This document shows, one piece after another, positions 57,310-64,000 of a DNA stretch of 64,000 bases; position 1 is the first letter of the stretch, and each line of letters starts with the position of its first letter. Made by a program: the position numbers and the translations under genes. Location of the stretch: assembly GCA_030340625.1 (NCBI GenBank), contig JAOPHQ010004268.1, positions 15,001 through 79,000 of the forward strand, given 5' to 3'. The notes below the pieces were generated by a model. That model was not told where the DNA came from. It saw only the letters and a program-made list of their open reading frames with translations, and made no database searches. This DNA comes from Merluccius polli. Its lineage: Eukaryota > Chordata > Actinopteri > Gadiformes > Merlucciidae.

Positions 57310-57848
57310 GAAGCAGGGCGAGATAGTGCCGATGATTCTGATGGCCCAAGTTACCAGGGAGATGATGAGCAAGATATCCCTGAATGCTGGACATCTAACA
57401 TGTTAAGGGAGAAAAAAAAGCAATATCCATGGCTAATATGCAAGCAAAAAACTTGGCTGCCTAACCTGCCAGAAAAATAAAGTAGTTGGGCCAAGTGCAG
57501 GTGGGAGCCAGATGCATATTGCTGATGAGTGGTCCAAAGTTAAAGTTACAGCCTATGGTGCAAACCGAGCAGCACAGCTGCAGTCTCTTCGTAAGAAGAT
57601 GCACAAGCATAGAATGTCAGACTATCACCAAGCAGCTGAGAAAACCATGGAAAAGGCAAAAGAAAAGACATTGGAAACATTGACTTCTGATATGCAAAGG
57701 GATCACTTCTTAAGTACTGATAGGGTATTTCGTACAGTTTACAAGATTGTGAAATCTGCAAGGCCTTTCACAGATCTACCAACCGATATTGATCTCCAAG
57801 TCTTGAATGGACTAGACATGGGAAGAACTTTACATTCAGACCATTCCA
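57310..57848 (+). pseudogene. hAT-A transposase, zinc-finger and following region (KIAA1586/ZNF862-like)
   Basis: Continues the exon broken at 36651: EAGRDSADDSDG, then PECWTSNMLREKKKQYPWLI. A one-base slip at about 57448 precedes GCLTCQKNKVVG. Then HIADEWSKVKVTAYGANRAA, QLQSLRKKMHKHRMSDYHQA and STDRVFRTVYKIVKSARPF, ending at VLNGLDMGRTLHSDHS. This is the C-x2-C...H-x4-H finger plus the V-F-R-T-x-Y stretch seen in KIAA1586/ZNF862-type hAT transposases. Cut by the Harbinger element at 57849. Confidence 0.8.
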
Positions 57849-58102
57849 GGGGCCTCATTACAGAAACTTCCTAACTCTGAAATCCTATCCTAACTTAAGA
57901 TAGGAAGGCATTTAGGGGTTTTGGTATTACAGACGCAGGTTTCCTAACTTAATTTAGGATGAGATCCTATCTTATCTTAAGATAGGAATTTAGCCATTAC
58001 AGAACCATCCTAAGTTAGGAAATTCCTAACTTAGGATGCCTAAGTTAGGTTGCCATTCATCCTGTCCTAAATTCAAAATAACTGTCACTACCTGAAAAAA
58101 AT

Positions 58103-58738
58103 ATGGCAGCAGCACTACTTGTAGGTATGTTTGACGAGGAAGATGAACATATTCACAGAAATATAATGGCAGAAAGGCTACTTAGACCGCATAATTATGT
58201 GTTCAATTTTCCTGACCATATTTTAATTTCATTTTATCGCCTGCCGAGACATTTAATTTTGAATTTGGTGGAAGAATTACGTCCAGCTCTGGAGAGGCCC
58301 ACAAGGAGACATGGAGCCTTGCCAGTGCTTGTGCAGGTAACCAATGCTCTGCGTTTTTTTTGCCAAGGGTGACTTCCAGACTGAGGTTGCAAGCCTGTCT
58401 TCGGTGTCACAGCCATGTATTTCGCGCAACCTCATGGAAGTCACCAAAGCCATCTGCAATCTTGCACCAAACTATATTCAGTTTCCGCGTGGAGAAGAGC
58501 TTCTGCGGATAAAGGAGGAGTTTTTACGACAGAGTGGAATGCCAGGGGTAATTGGGCTTATTGATGGGTCACTTTTTCCAATCAAAGCTCCAAGTGGCCC
58601 AAGTGAGCCGGCATACGTGTGCCGTAAGGGATACCATGCCATTAATGTTCAGGCCATAGGGGACCAAAATATGGTTATACGGCATTTGTTGGCAAAGTGG
58701 CCTGGATCCATCCATGATTCGTTCATATTCAACACCAG
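58103..58738 (+). pseudogene. Harbinger transposase, exon 1 (HARBI1-like, DDE nuclease)
   Basis: ATG 58103: MAAALLVGMFDEEDEHIHRN, a helical N-terminus, then a one-base slip in a T run (58352-58359). The frame continues GDFQTEVASLSSVSQPCISR (helix-turn-helix-like) and GMPGVIGLIDGSLFPIKAPS, which holds the first catalytic Asp (I-D-G-S), then YVCRKGYHAINVQAIGDQNM and WPGSIHDSFIF. It ends CCAG/gtaggt at 58738. Phase 2 matches the exon at 60015. Apart from the slip the gene is intact. Confidence 0.85.
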
Positions 58739-58831
58739 GTAGGTCCTTGACACTAACATAAATTATTGTTTTACATACTTCATTATAGGCTCCACTCAAA
58801 TACTATTTAAAATATGAAATGTGCCCATTTA

Positions 58832-60010
58832 TAATAATAATAATAATAAAATTTTTATTTATATAGCGCTTTTCAAGACACCCAAAGACGCTTTACATAA
58901 GTACACATAACACAAAGAAAGGGGAGGAATACAGCAGAGACACAAGGAGAGTGGAGGGAAAAAAGCCATATCCCAGCCTGAAGTCCGGGGGGGGGGGGAC
59001 TACAGTTTGGGCACAGGAAAAAACCTCAGCAAACAGAGCAACACATCACAGGCTCAGGGTCAGAAGCGGCAGCCAATACGCGCCAGCGTTCTCTAACACA
59101 CTGAAGACATAACAGGACACAGTACAGTAGACACGGACGCAGCGAGGACGTGGGATACACCTGGGGTAAGTGGCATCGTCCAGCCACTGAAAGTCAGTCT
59201 CAGAGTTCGCAAGGTCTTGGCGAGAACACAGCAGGTTGCCATGGAGACGGCCTTGATCAGGGCAGGGAATGTCAACAAATCACAGGTGCTTGTGGGAGAA
59301 GGGGAGGGTGAGGGAGAGAGAGCTCGTCGGAGTATCCTTCGGGAGGAAGACGTTGAACCAGCAGTGGCCTTGGCCAAGGCTACAGCTGATATGAGGGCCG
59401 AAAGTAGATAGGATTGGAATTTTTGGGTGAGGGGCGAATTTAAGCCTCTCGGTTCTGGTCCACAAAGCGATCCAGTTTCCGATGTAGAGCAGTGAGGTTT
59501 TCCGAGATCGAATCCAACCTATGGCTCAAGGCAATAGCCTGAGCACCAGCAGCTCTACCCATCGCATCAATCATGCCGGGCAGCCTAACGGGGCCTTTGA
59601 TAGCTGTTGCCGTTTCCGTAATTTTCCGATACACCAGGGCAAAGCCCAATCCAATCAGCAAAAGACCTGTGATCATGGTTCCAAATAGGTAGATATCTTC
59701 GACGTCCTCAACGGAGAGAGCAGCCAGGCAAACCACACGCCACTTCTCCCAAGAGTCCAGGGAATAACCAGCTGCATAAGTTCCTTGAGGGCAGTCCGGC
59801 TCCTCCGAACCGGGTGACTTCGTCGAGAAAATGGTGTCAATTGCGCTGAGCGACCAGTTGATCAAATCCATGGTTTTAGTTGAAAAGCAATCCGTAGGGG
59901 TCTCTCAGAGTAGAAGACAGAAGACTGGACAAGACGATAGACGAGACAAGAGAAGCAGAGCAGGGAGAGATAAGGGGAGGAGAGGGAGCAAAATGCGACC
60001 GCCCTCGCCG
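58832..60010 (-). mobile_element. retroposon-like unit with L2-type tail and a membrane-protein ORF
   Basis: Read on the minus strand, the unit starts near 60010 with GC-rich sequence, carries a 143-codon ORF (59871-59440) and ends with tcttgaaaagcgctatataa then aaataaaaattttattattatt, the 3' tail type of L2/Rex1-clade LINEs and of SINEs that borrow it. It sits in the intron between Harbinger exons 1 and 2. No TSD could be defined; the 5' border is approximate. Confidence 0.6.
59440..59871 (-). CDS. 143-residue single-pass membrane protein of unknown function
   Basis: An uninterrupted frame from ATG 59871 to TAA 59440-59442. Residues 1-55 form a mostly hydrophilic region with two cysteines (about 28 and 48). 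About 59-83 is a strong transmembrane segment (YLFGTMITGLLLIGLGFALV then YRK), flanked by acidic residues (VEDVED) before and basic after, suggesting N-out/C-in. The last 60 residues (AIALSHRLDSISENLTALHR then KLDRF) look like an amphipathic helix or coiled coil. I recognise no family. It is on a retroposon-like unit rather than in a host gene context, and its openness in a region of decay suggests recent arrival or selection. Confidence 0.55.
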   Translation of the reverse strand: MDLINWSLSAIDTIFSTKSPGSEEPDCPQGTYAAGYSLDSWEKWRVVCLAALSVEDVEDIYLFGTMITGLLLIGLGFALVYRKITETATAIKGPVRLPGMIDAMGRAAGAQAIALSHRLDSISENLTALHRKLDRFVDQNREA

Positions 60011-60014
60011 AGAG

Positions 60015-60712
60015 CAAGAAAGATATCAATGCTTACCTGAGTGAGGGCAGGGCAAGTGGATGGCTTTTGGGAGACTCGGGATACCCCTTGAAACCCTACC
60101 TAATGACACCAGTCATGAATGAGCAGACAGAGGCAGAGAAGAGGTATAATGTGGCACACAAAAGGTGCCGTAGCCGTCAGGAGAGGCTTTATGGGATATG
60201 GAAAGGAAGGTGAGACATATACTGCTTTGGTGCATTTAGTGTAGATAAGGAGTGTGTAGTAACCCTTGAAGAAGAGGCTAGTGTTACACTATACACTTCA
60301 AAAGCAATGTAGCAAAAGTATAAGTTTAATATTATTTAATATTAATATTGATTATAACATAGTCCAAGGAATTAATAAGTAAAGCATTGTATGCCCTGAA
60401 ACTTTTGTTACCATGATGGCAATACAAACTAACTGGTTAATTGGTGCACTGCTGGTTAATTTATGTTGTTGTAGATGGAGATGCCATGATAAGAGTGGGG
60501 GATATCTTCAGTATTCCCCTGAGAGAGTGGTGATGTTTGTGAAGGCCACTGCTGTGTTGCACAACATATGCAGGATGGCTAATCTCCCAGATCCTGAAAA
60601 CATCCCGGCCATGGTTGAAGATGAGGAGGAAGGTCATGATGGCATGCATGATGGTGCACAGACTGGCAGAACTGCCAGAAACAACTTAATTGCACATTAT
60701 TTTACAAGATAA
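60015..60712 (+). pseudogene. Harbinger transposase, exons 2 and 3
   Basis: Exon 2, about 60015-60209, reads DINAYLSEGRASGWLLGDSG then YPLKPYLMTPV, holding the second catalytic Asp (G-D-S), and RQERLYGIWKGR with the catalytic Glu (E-R-x-x-G), ending AAG/gtgaga. Exon 3, 60475-60712, reads WRCHDKSGGYLQYSPERVVM and ATAVLHNICRMANLPDPENI, the HARBI1 C-terminal W-R-C and L-H-N-I motifs, with stop at 60710-60712. With exon 1 the enzyme has about 355 residues and all three acidic residues. Confidence 0.85.
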
Positions 60713-60747
60713 TTAAAGACAAAACATTGCAGTTTGATTTAAAATAT

Positions 60748-61000
60748 TTATTTCAACAATATAAAAAATACATATTTATTAATCAAATTTAAATGTGTGC
60801 TTTTTTTATATAGTTCAGAGAGATCAAAAATGTTGTTTCCTCGATTTTTTAAATACTCCTTCATGAATTCAAATTGATCTTTTTCCAATTGCAGTCTCTC
60901 CTTATCAATATTTAATTTTTCTCTCATTAGCAGCAGCTTCTCCTTCTCCAACTCCAGAAGCTCCTCTTGTAGGCCTATGTGCTTCTTCTTTTTAGCTGTA
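60748..61000 (-). CDS. Harbinger Myb-like protein, last exon (coiled coil)
   Basis: The minus frame reads HIGLQEELLELEKEKLLLMR, then EKLNIDKERLQLEKDQFEFM and KEYLKNRGNNIFDLSE, a strong Leu-rich coiled coil as found at the end of Harbinger Myb-like accessory proteins. Stop at 60748-60750. The acceptor is uncertain: tctctacag at about 61001-61009 would need another phase. Its 3' end lies only 35 bp from the stop of the convergent transposase gene. Confidence 0.6.
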
Positions 61001-61168
61001 GAGAAGAATTAAAAACTGTGAATCTTAGATTCAGAATCTAGGCACCTTTCCTTAAACAGCATAGACTAAACGGGACATTATATACCTCAACTGTTCATAT
61101 GGAGTAGCCTACAGTTGAGACAGCATCATTGTAAACATGCACCTTATAGCCTATTTATTTTAAATTAC

Positions 61169-61362
61169 CATCAACGTTGACTTCGACGTACCAGGTGATG
61201 GGATGGCTATTGCTGGTGGCAGATGTATGATGTCACACTCTGAATCCATCAGCGTTAATATGACCCTTCTGGATTCAGGGTCAGACAATGTCGCCTGATA
61301 CACCTCGCCACTTTCCTGCTCACACAGCTCATCCAATCCCACCTCCGTGCCGGTTGCAATGC
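61169..61362 (-). CDS. Harbinger Myb-like protein, middle exon
   Basis: 194 nt between catag (61367-61363) and gtaatt (61168-61163). Joined to the first exon it reads VYTE-GIATGTEVGLDELCEQ, then ESGEVYQATLSDPESRRVIL and LPPAIAIPSPGTSKSTLM. Acidic, Ser/Pro-rich linker region. Phases fit. Confidence 0.7.
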
Positions 61363-61550
61363 CTATGATACACAAATGATTTCACGTTAGGGAGTTGTCA
61401 GCGTTGGCTTTTCTTTTGCTGTCTACATAGGCCTACATAGACTGTATTTTTTTTTTTTTTTGTCTGGTTCGACACAAGTAACATGTAGCTTCTGGTGGCC
61501 CTATTCTAGGGTTACTATGCAGCCACTCCTCCAAGCCAGTTATTGATAGC

Positions 61551-62516
61551 CAAGGAAATGAAAAAGCAGACAAGAGTGCTAAGGAGGCAGTAAAGAAAGA
61601 GGAGGTGTAAATGAAAGTACAATTATCAAAAGCAGAGGGGAAAAGTTTAATATGGAAAGAAATAAACAAGCAGTGGAGTCAACATTGGAAGGAGCAGGAA
61701 AAAGGGAGACATTTATATAAATTACAAAGTGTAGTAGGAGAGATCGGATGTAAAGGAGACAATAGAACAGAGCAAGTAATCATGAGTAGATTAAGAATTG
61801 GACATAGTAAACTGAATAACACACTTAATATCATAGGAAAACATCCAACTGGTCAATGTAACTGGGGAGAGGGAGACAGTGGAGCATGTAATGATAGCAT
61901 GTCCTGGATATGAAAGAGAGAGGGAAGAGATGAGAATAGGGCTGAGGAAGGAAGAAGGAAATGAGAAGAAAGTAAAGTCCAGTAGATGGCGGTATATGCA
62001 ACCATAGACATATATACATAGACGCCTCATAGACTGACGCTGCCCGTTAGAGCTGACGTAGCAGCGCGGCCGCCATCTTGGCAGGGGACCCAGTGCGTCC
62101 CCAGTGCATTCATTTCTATGGAGGAAGGCGTATCCCCAACTACAATAATAAGCATAACTCCCCGAATTTTTACCGGATTTTCACACGGTTTGGTTTGTTA
62201 CAAATGGCAGAGATTTATTTATGATACAGGACAATTTATTATTATTTTTTTAAATAATAAGAATTATTGTTCAATCTTACTTGTTAAAGGTAATCCCACG
62301 CGATCTGGTGTCAATACTGCGCCGTAAGCTGCACAACATACTGGCATAGCTTGCTCTCCCGTTGACTCCTATGCTAGACTAGAGTGAGGACTCCCTACCA
62401 ATATGGCGGCGACGCTGGGTTACGTTCCATCACGTCATGAGGCGTCTATGTATATATGTCTATGTATGCAACAATACGGATGCCCGCTGCCATTACAAAC
62501 CACAGAAGAAGAATAT
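61551..62516 (+). mobile_element. 5'-truncated I/Nimb-type LINE, 12-bp TSD GTTATTGATAGC
   Basis: GTTATTGATAGC lies at 61539-61550 and again at 62517-62528. The + frames give GNEKADKSAKEAVKKE (RNase H-like end), then VIMSRLRIGHSKLNNTLNII and GKHPTGQC, a C-terminal pattern of I/Nimb-clade LINE ORF2, followed by the 3' end with cacagaagaagaa. A MITE (62003-62464) interrupts it. It lies in intron 1 of the Harbinger Myb-like gene. Confidence 0.85.
62003..62464. mobile_element. MITE with TIR CATAGACATATATACATAG, TSD TATGCAAC
   Basis: The two ends are inverted copies of 28 bp (CATAGACATATATACATAGA then cgcctcat). TATGCAAC lies at 61995-62002 and 62465-62472. 462 bp, non-coding. An 8-bp TSD suggests hAT. 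It splits the LINE 3' region. Confidence 0.9.
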
Positions 62517-62639
62517 GTTATTGATAGCGCTGGCACTAGCAGGTGTCAAGACAAAGTTCAACATTAGTTAACTTGCGATTGCCAAGCTAGCAGCTAGTTG
62601 GCTAATTTGCGATGGAAGCTAGCACTGAAATCAACTTAC

Positions 62640-63009
62640 CTTCGGTGTAAACTTGACCCATGACGGCCAGGATCTTCTCCTCCAGTGAGGTAAGGGGCTT
62701 CACTTCGGGCAAACCAGCCCCCGTCTTTGCTTGGTCCCTCCTTTGTAAGACCCCCCTGATCTTAGCATCACTTGCTAGAGAGGACCACTTTTTCTTAGTA
62801 CTCTCCACCGTCCTCAGCATCCCACAAACCGCTGAGACAGAGTCCGCCACCTCTTTCCAGTTGCTGTCTTTAGACTGCGACGTTACAGTTACTGAAAATT
62901 TCCCGAACAATACATGTTTCCTGTCTTCCACCGCCTGAACTAATGCCTCCAACTCGTCTTGGCTAAAATTAAAAGCCCTCCTCTTCTTACTCTCAGCTGT
63001 ACCTGCCAT
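62640..63009 (-). CDS. Harbinger Myb/SANT-like DNA-binding protein, first exon
   Basis: ATG at 63009. MAGTAESKKRRAFNFSQDEL then EALVQAVEDRKHVLFGKFS, SNWKEVADSVSAVCGMLRT and VESTKKKWSSLASDAKIRG form a trihelix Myb/SANT-like domain with spaced Trp (N-W-K, K-W-S), as in Myb-like accessory proteins of Harbinger, which help the transposase enter the nucleus and bind ends. Ends GAAG/gtaagt at 62640. A solo LTR lies between this start and the element end. Confidence 0.85.
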
Positions 63010-63069
63010 GACCGTAGCTTGCTTTTTCGTTTATAGCTTTAACGGTTAGGCTCATTTGTCGTTACAGTT

Positions 63070-63475
63070 TGTGGGGTTTGTGTCCCGGGGAAGAAGGCTG
63101 CCGACAACAGGAACGCTTATAACTCACTTTATTTGTTTAGGTTTAAGTTATATCTAACCTACGTAACAATGGAGAGGTAATGTAAAAGTCACGCCGCGTG
63201 GAAACCCCCCAAGCGTTGCATCCTTAGTACCTTTGCGTCCTTCCTATGCGCTGCCTGGGGTGATCTGATTCTAACCGGATGCTTCCGCCGGATGCCCCTG
63301 GGCAGGAGGCGTGGCCTCCATGACGCACAATGGCTGGCGTTAAGCGCCGCCCCCAGTATATTGTTTGCCGCCATCATGTGTTGAGGTGCAGTTACTACAA
63401 CTTGTACATTTATTTCTACTCCTTGTGTAGCTATGTGTAGCTACTGATACATATGTTTATTATTAATCCGCAACA
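63070..63475 (-). repeat. solo LTR, TSD AGTT
   Basis: Starts TGTGGGGTTTGTG and ends ATCCGCAACA, matching the 386-bp LTRs at 44660 and 51587 with substitutions and small indels. AGTT flanks both sides (63066-63069, 63476-63479). No internal sequence remains, as after LTR-LTR recombination. Older than the full element judging by divergence. Confidence 0.92.
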
Positions 63476-63732
63476 AGTTATGCGTTCTATCAGTCTCGTG
63501 CACATTGTAAGTGCAGAAAAAGACGTAAACTGTTGATAGCCGTTGAAAAATCAGATTGACAGAACAGTTAGGATTTCCTAAATAAAGATAAGATAGGAAG
63601 CCACAGATAAGATAGGAAACGGACATTAGGTTAGGCATTGCTTCTGTAATAGGAAGTTAGGATTTTTCCTATCTTTGGTTTCCTAACTTAAGTTAGGATG
63701 AGCAGTTAGGATTTTTTCTGTAATGAGGCCCC

Positions 63733-64000
63733 TGTGCAACAACCAGCCAACACATAGCAAATGAAATTCTCGTCAGGGCCGTAAAAGACCGAGAAGTGGC
63801 ATTGTATGGGGATGGGAGAAACCCACTCATATTAGCTTTGATTAAACAGCGTAAAAACAGGTTAAAAAGTGTATGCACGTTGTACACATGCTACATTAAG
63901 GCCAAGCATGCGCCCTTAAAATAGCATCTGAATAAGCGCCAATGACTTTAGACTAGGTTTTTCCTGGTATGTGGCGCAATTGTTTTCTGAAACTGCAAAA
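63733..64000 (+). other. hAT-A sequence after the Harbinger element
   Basis: Read on the + strand from 63733 in the frame left at 57848, a short stretch CATTSQHIANEILVRAV could continue the hAT-A protein, but similarity to KIAA1586-type proteins fades quickly. No other gene is seen to the window end. Confidence 0.4.

Larger units (their letters stand above)
57849..63732. mobile_element. two-gene PIF/Harbinger element
   Basis: Ends GGGGCCTCATTACAGAAA and its inverse (TTTTTCTGTAATGAGGCCCC), with subterminal copies of cctaacttaagttagga-like palindromes at both ends. It carries a HARBI1-like nuclease gene (+) and a Myb/SANT-like gene (-) facing each other, the classic Harbinger pair. Inserts inside it are a retroposon (58832 to about 60010), a LINE with a MITE (61551-62516) and a solo LTR (63070-63475). 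The TSD is unclear. It interrupts the hAT-A gene. Confidence 0.88.
35571..64000 (+). mobile_element. hAT-A (KIAA1586/ZNF862-like hAT), running past the window end
   Basis: Left end CAGCACTCGAGTTGAGG at 35571, in an exon of the zinc-finger gene. The TSD candidate is TCTACGTC (35563-35570), but the right end is outside the window so it cannot be checked. It is broken by hAT-B (36652-57304) and by a Harbinger element (57849-63732). About 1.9 kb of its own sequence lies in the window. Confidence 0.75.

Noticed and set aside
59093..59377. 94-codon minus frame after the membrane-protein ORF
   Set aside because: Low-complexity Ser/Pro start and no motif; probably 3' non-coding part of the retroposon-like unit, though a second ORF cannot be excluded.
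62660..62938. 92-codon + frame
   Set aside because: Antisense shadow of the Harbinger Myb-like exon.

Overview
The window is vertebrate nuclear DNA, almost certainly from a teleost fish. It has spliced genes with GT-AG introns, many CA/GT/GA microsatellites, and typical fish transposon families: many hAT elements, PIF/Harbinger, piggyBac-like MITEs, Rex1-, I- and L2-type LINE pieces, and ERV/gypsy-type LTRs. The only ordinary host gene I can support is a MISP-family gene (mitotic spindle positioning / AKAP2 C-terminal domain) on the + strand. Its three coding exons lie at 1804-3910, 5139-5212 and 6466-6555 and give a protein of about 756 residues. Nothing looks bacterial, and there is no CRISPR array, rRNA or tRNA that I can support.

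Layout. 1-7.6 kb: misp-like gene. 7.7-18.4 kb: non-coding DNA packed with non-autonomous DNA elements (two piggyBac-like MITEs; a foldback element with a 52-bp tandem array that is itself interrupted by a hAT MITE; a G-rich Harbinger-like element; an uncoupled inverted repeat; two copies of one repeat, one of them split by a MITE). 18.47-28.8 kb: hAT-C, an old hAT element cut by hAT-D (TSD GGTGTCTA), which in turn holds hAT-E and a Rex1 LINE piece; a small hAT (TSD GTGAATAG) also sits in hAT-C. 28.8-33.1 kb: two degraded genes of unusual repeat families, one with a QNKN-type domain, the other ending in a FEN1/PIN-like nuclease domain and a cysteine cluster. 34.1-35.6 kb: a C2H2 zinc-finger gene of a multicopy fish family. 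From 35,571 to beyond the window end: hAT-A, containing hAT-B (36,652-57,304) and a near-complete two-gene Harbinger element (57,849-63,732).

The striking feature is the depth of nesting, which target-site duplications (TSDs) document directly. The order is hAT-A > hAT-B > a 12-kb foldback element > a hAT MITE-like element > an LTR retroelement with apparently identical 386-bp LTRs > another hAT element. Removing each insert rejoins exons in frame. The hAT-B transposase exons 1 and 2 lie 16.7 kb apart because two elements, one of them 12 kb, landed in its first intron.

Most transposase genes here are broken by frameshifts or stops. The freshest arrivals seem to be the LTR element (identical LTRs but no coding capacity inside, so probably moved in trans) and the palindromic FEN-like element at 39,975-42,579, whose arms encode identical peptides. 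A 143-codon membrane-protein ORF sits on a retroposon-like unit with an L2-type 3' tail at 58.8-60.0 kb and I do not recognise it. All family names rest on reading motifs by eye, without database searches.
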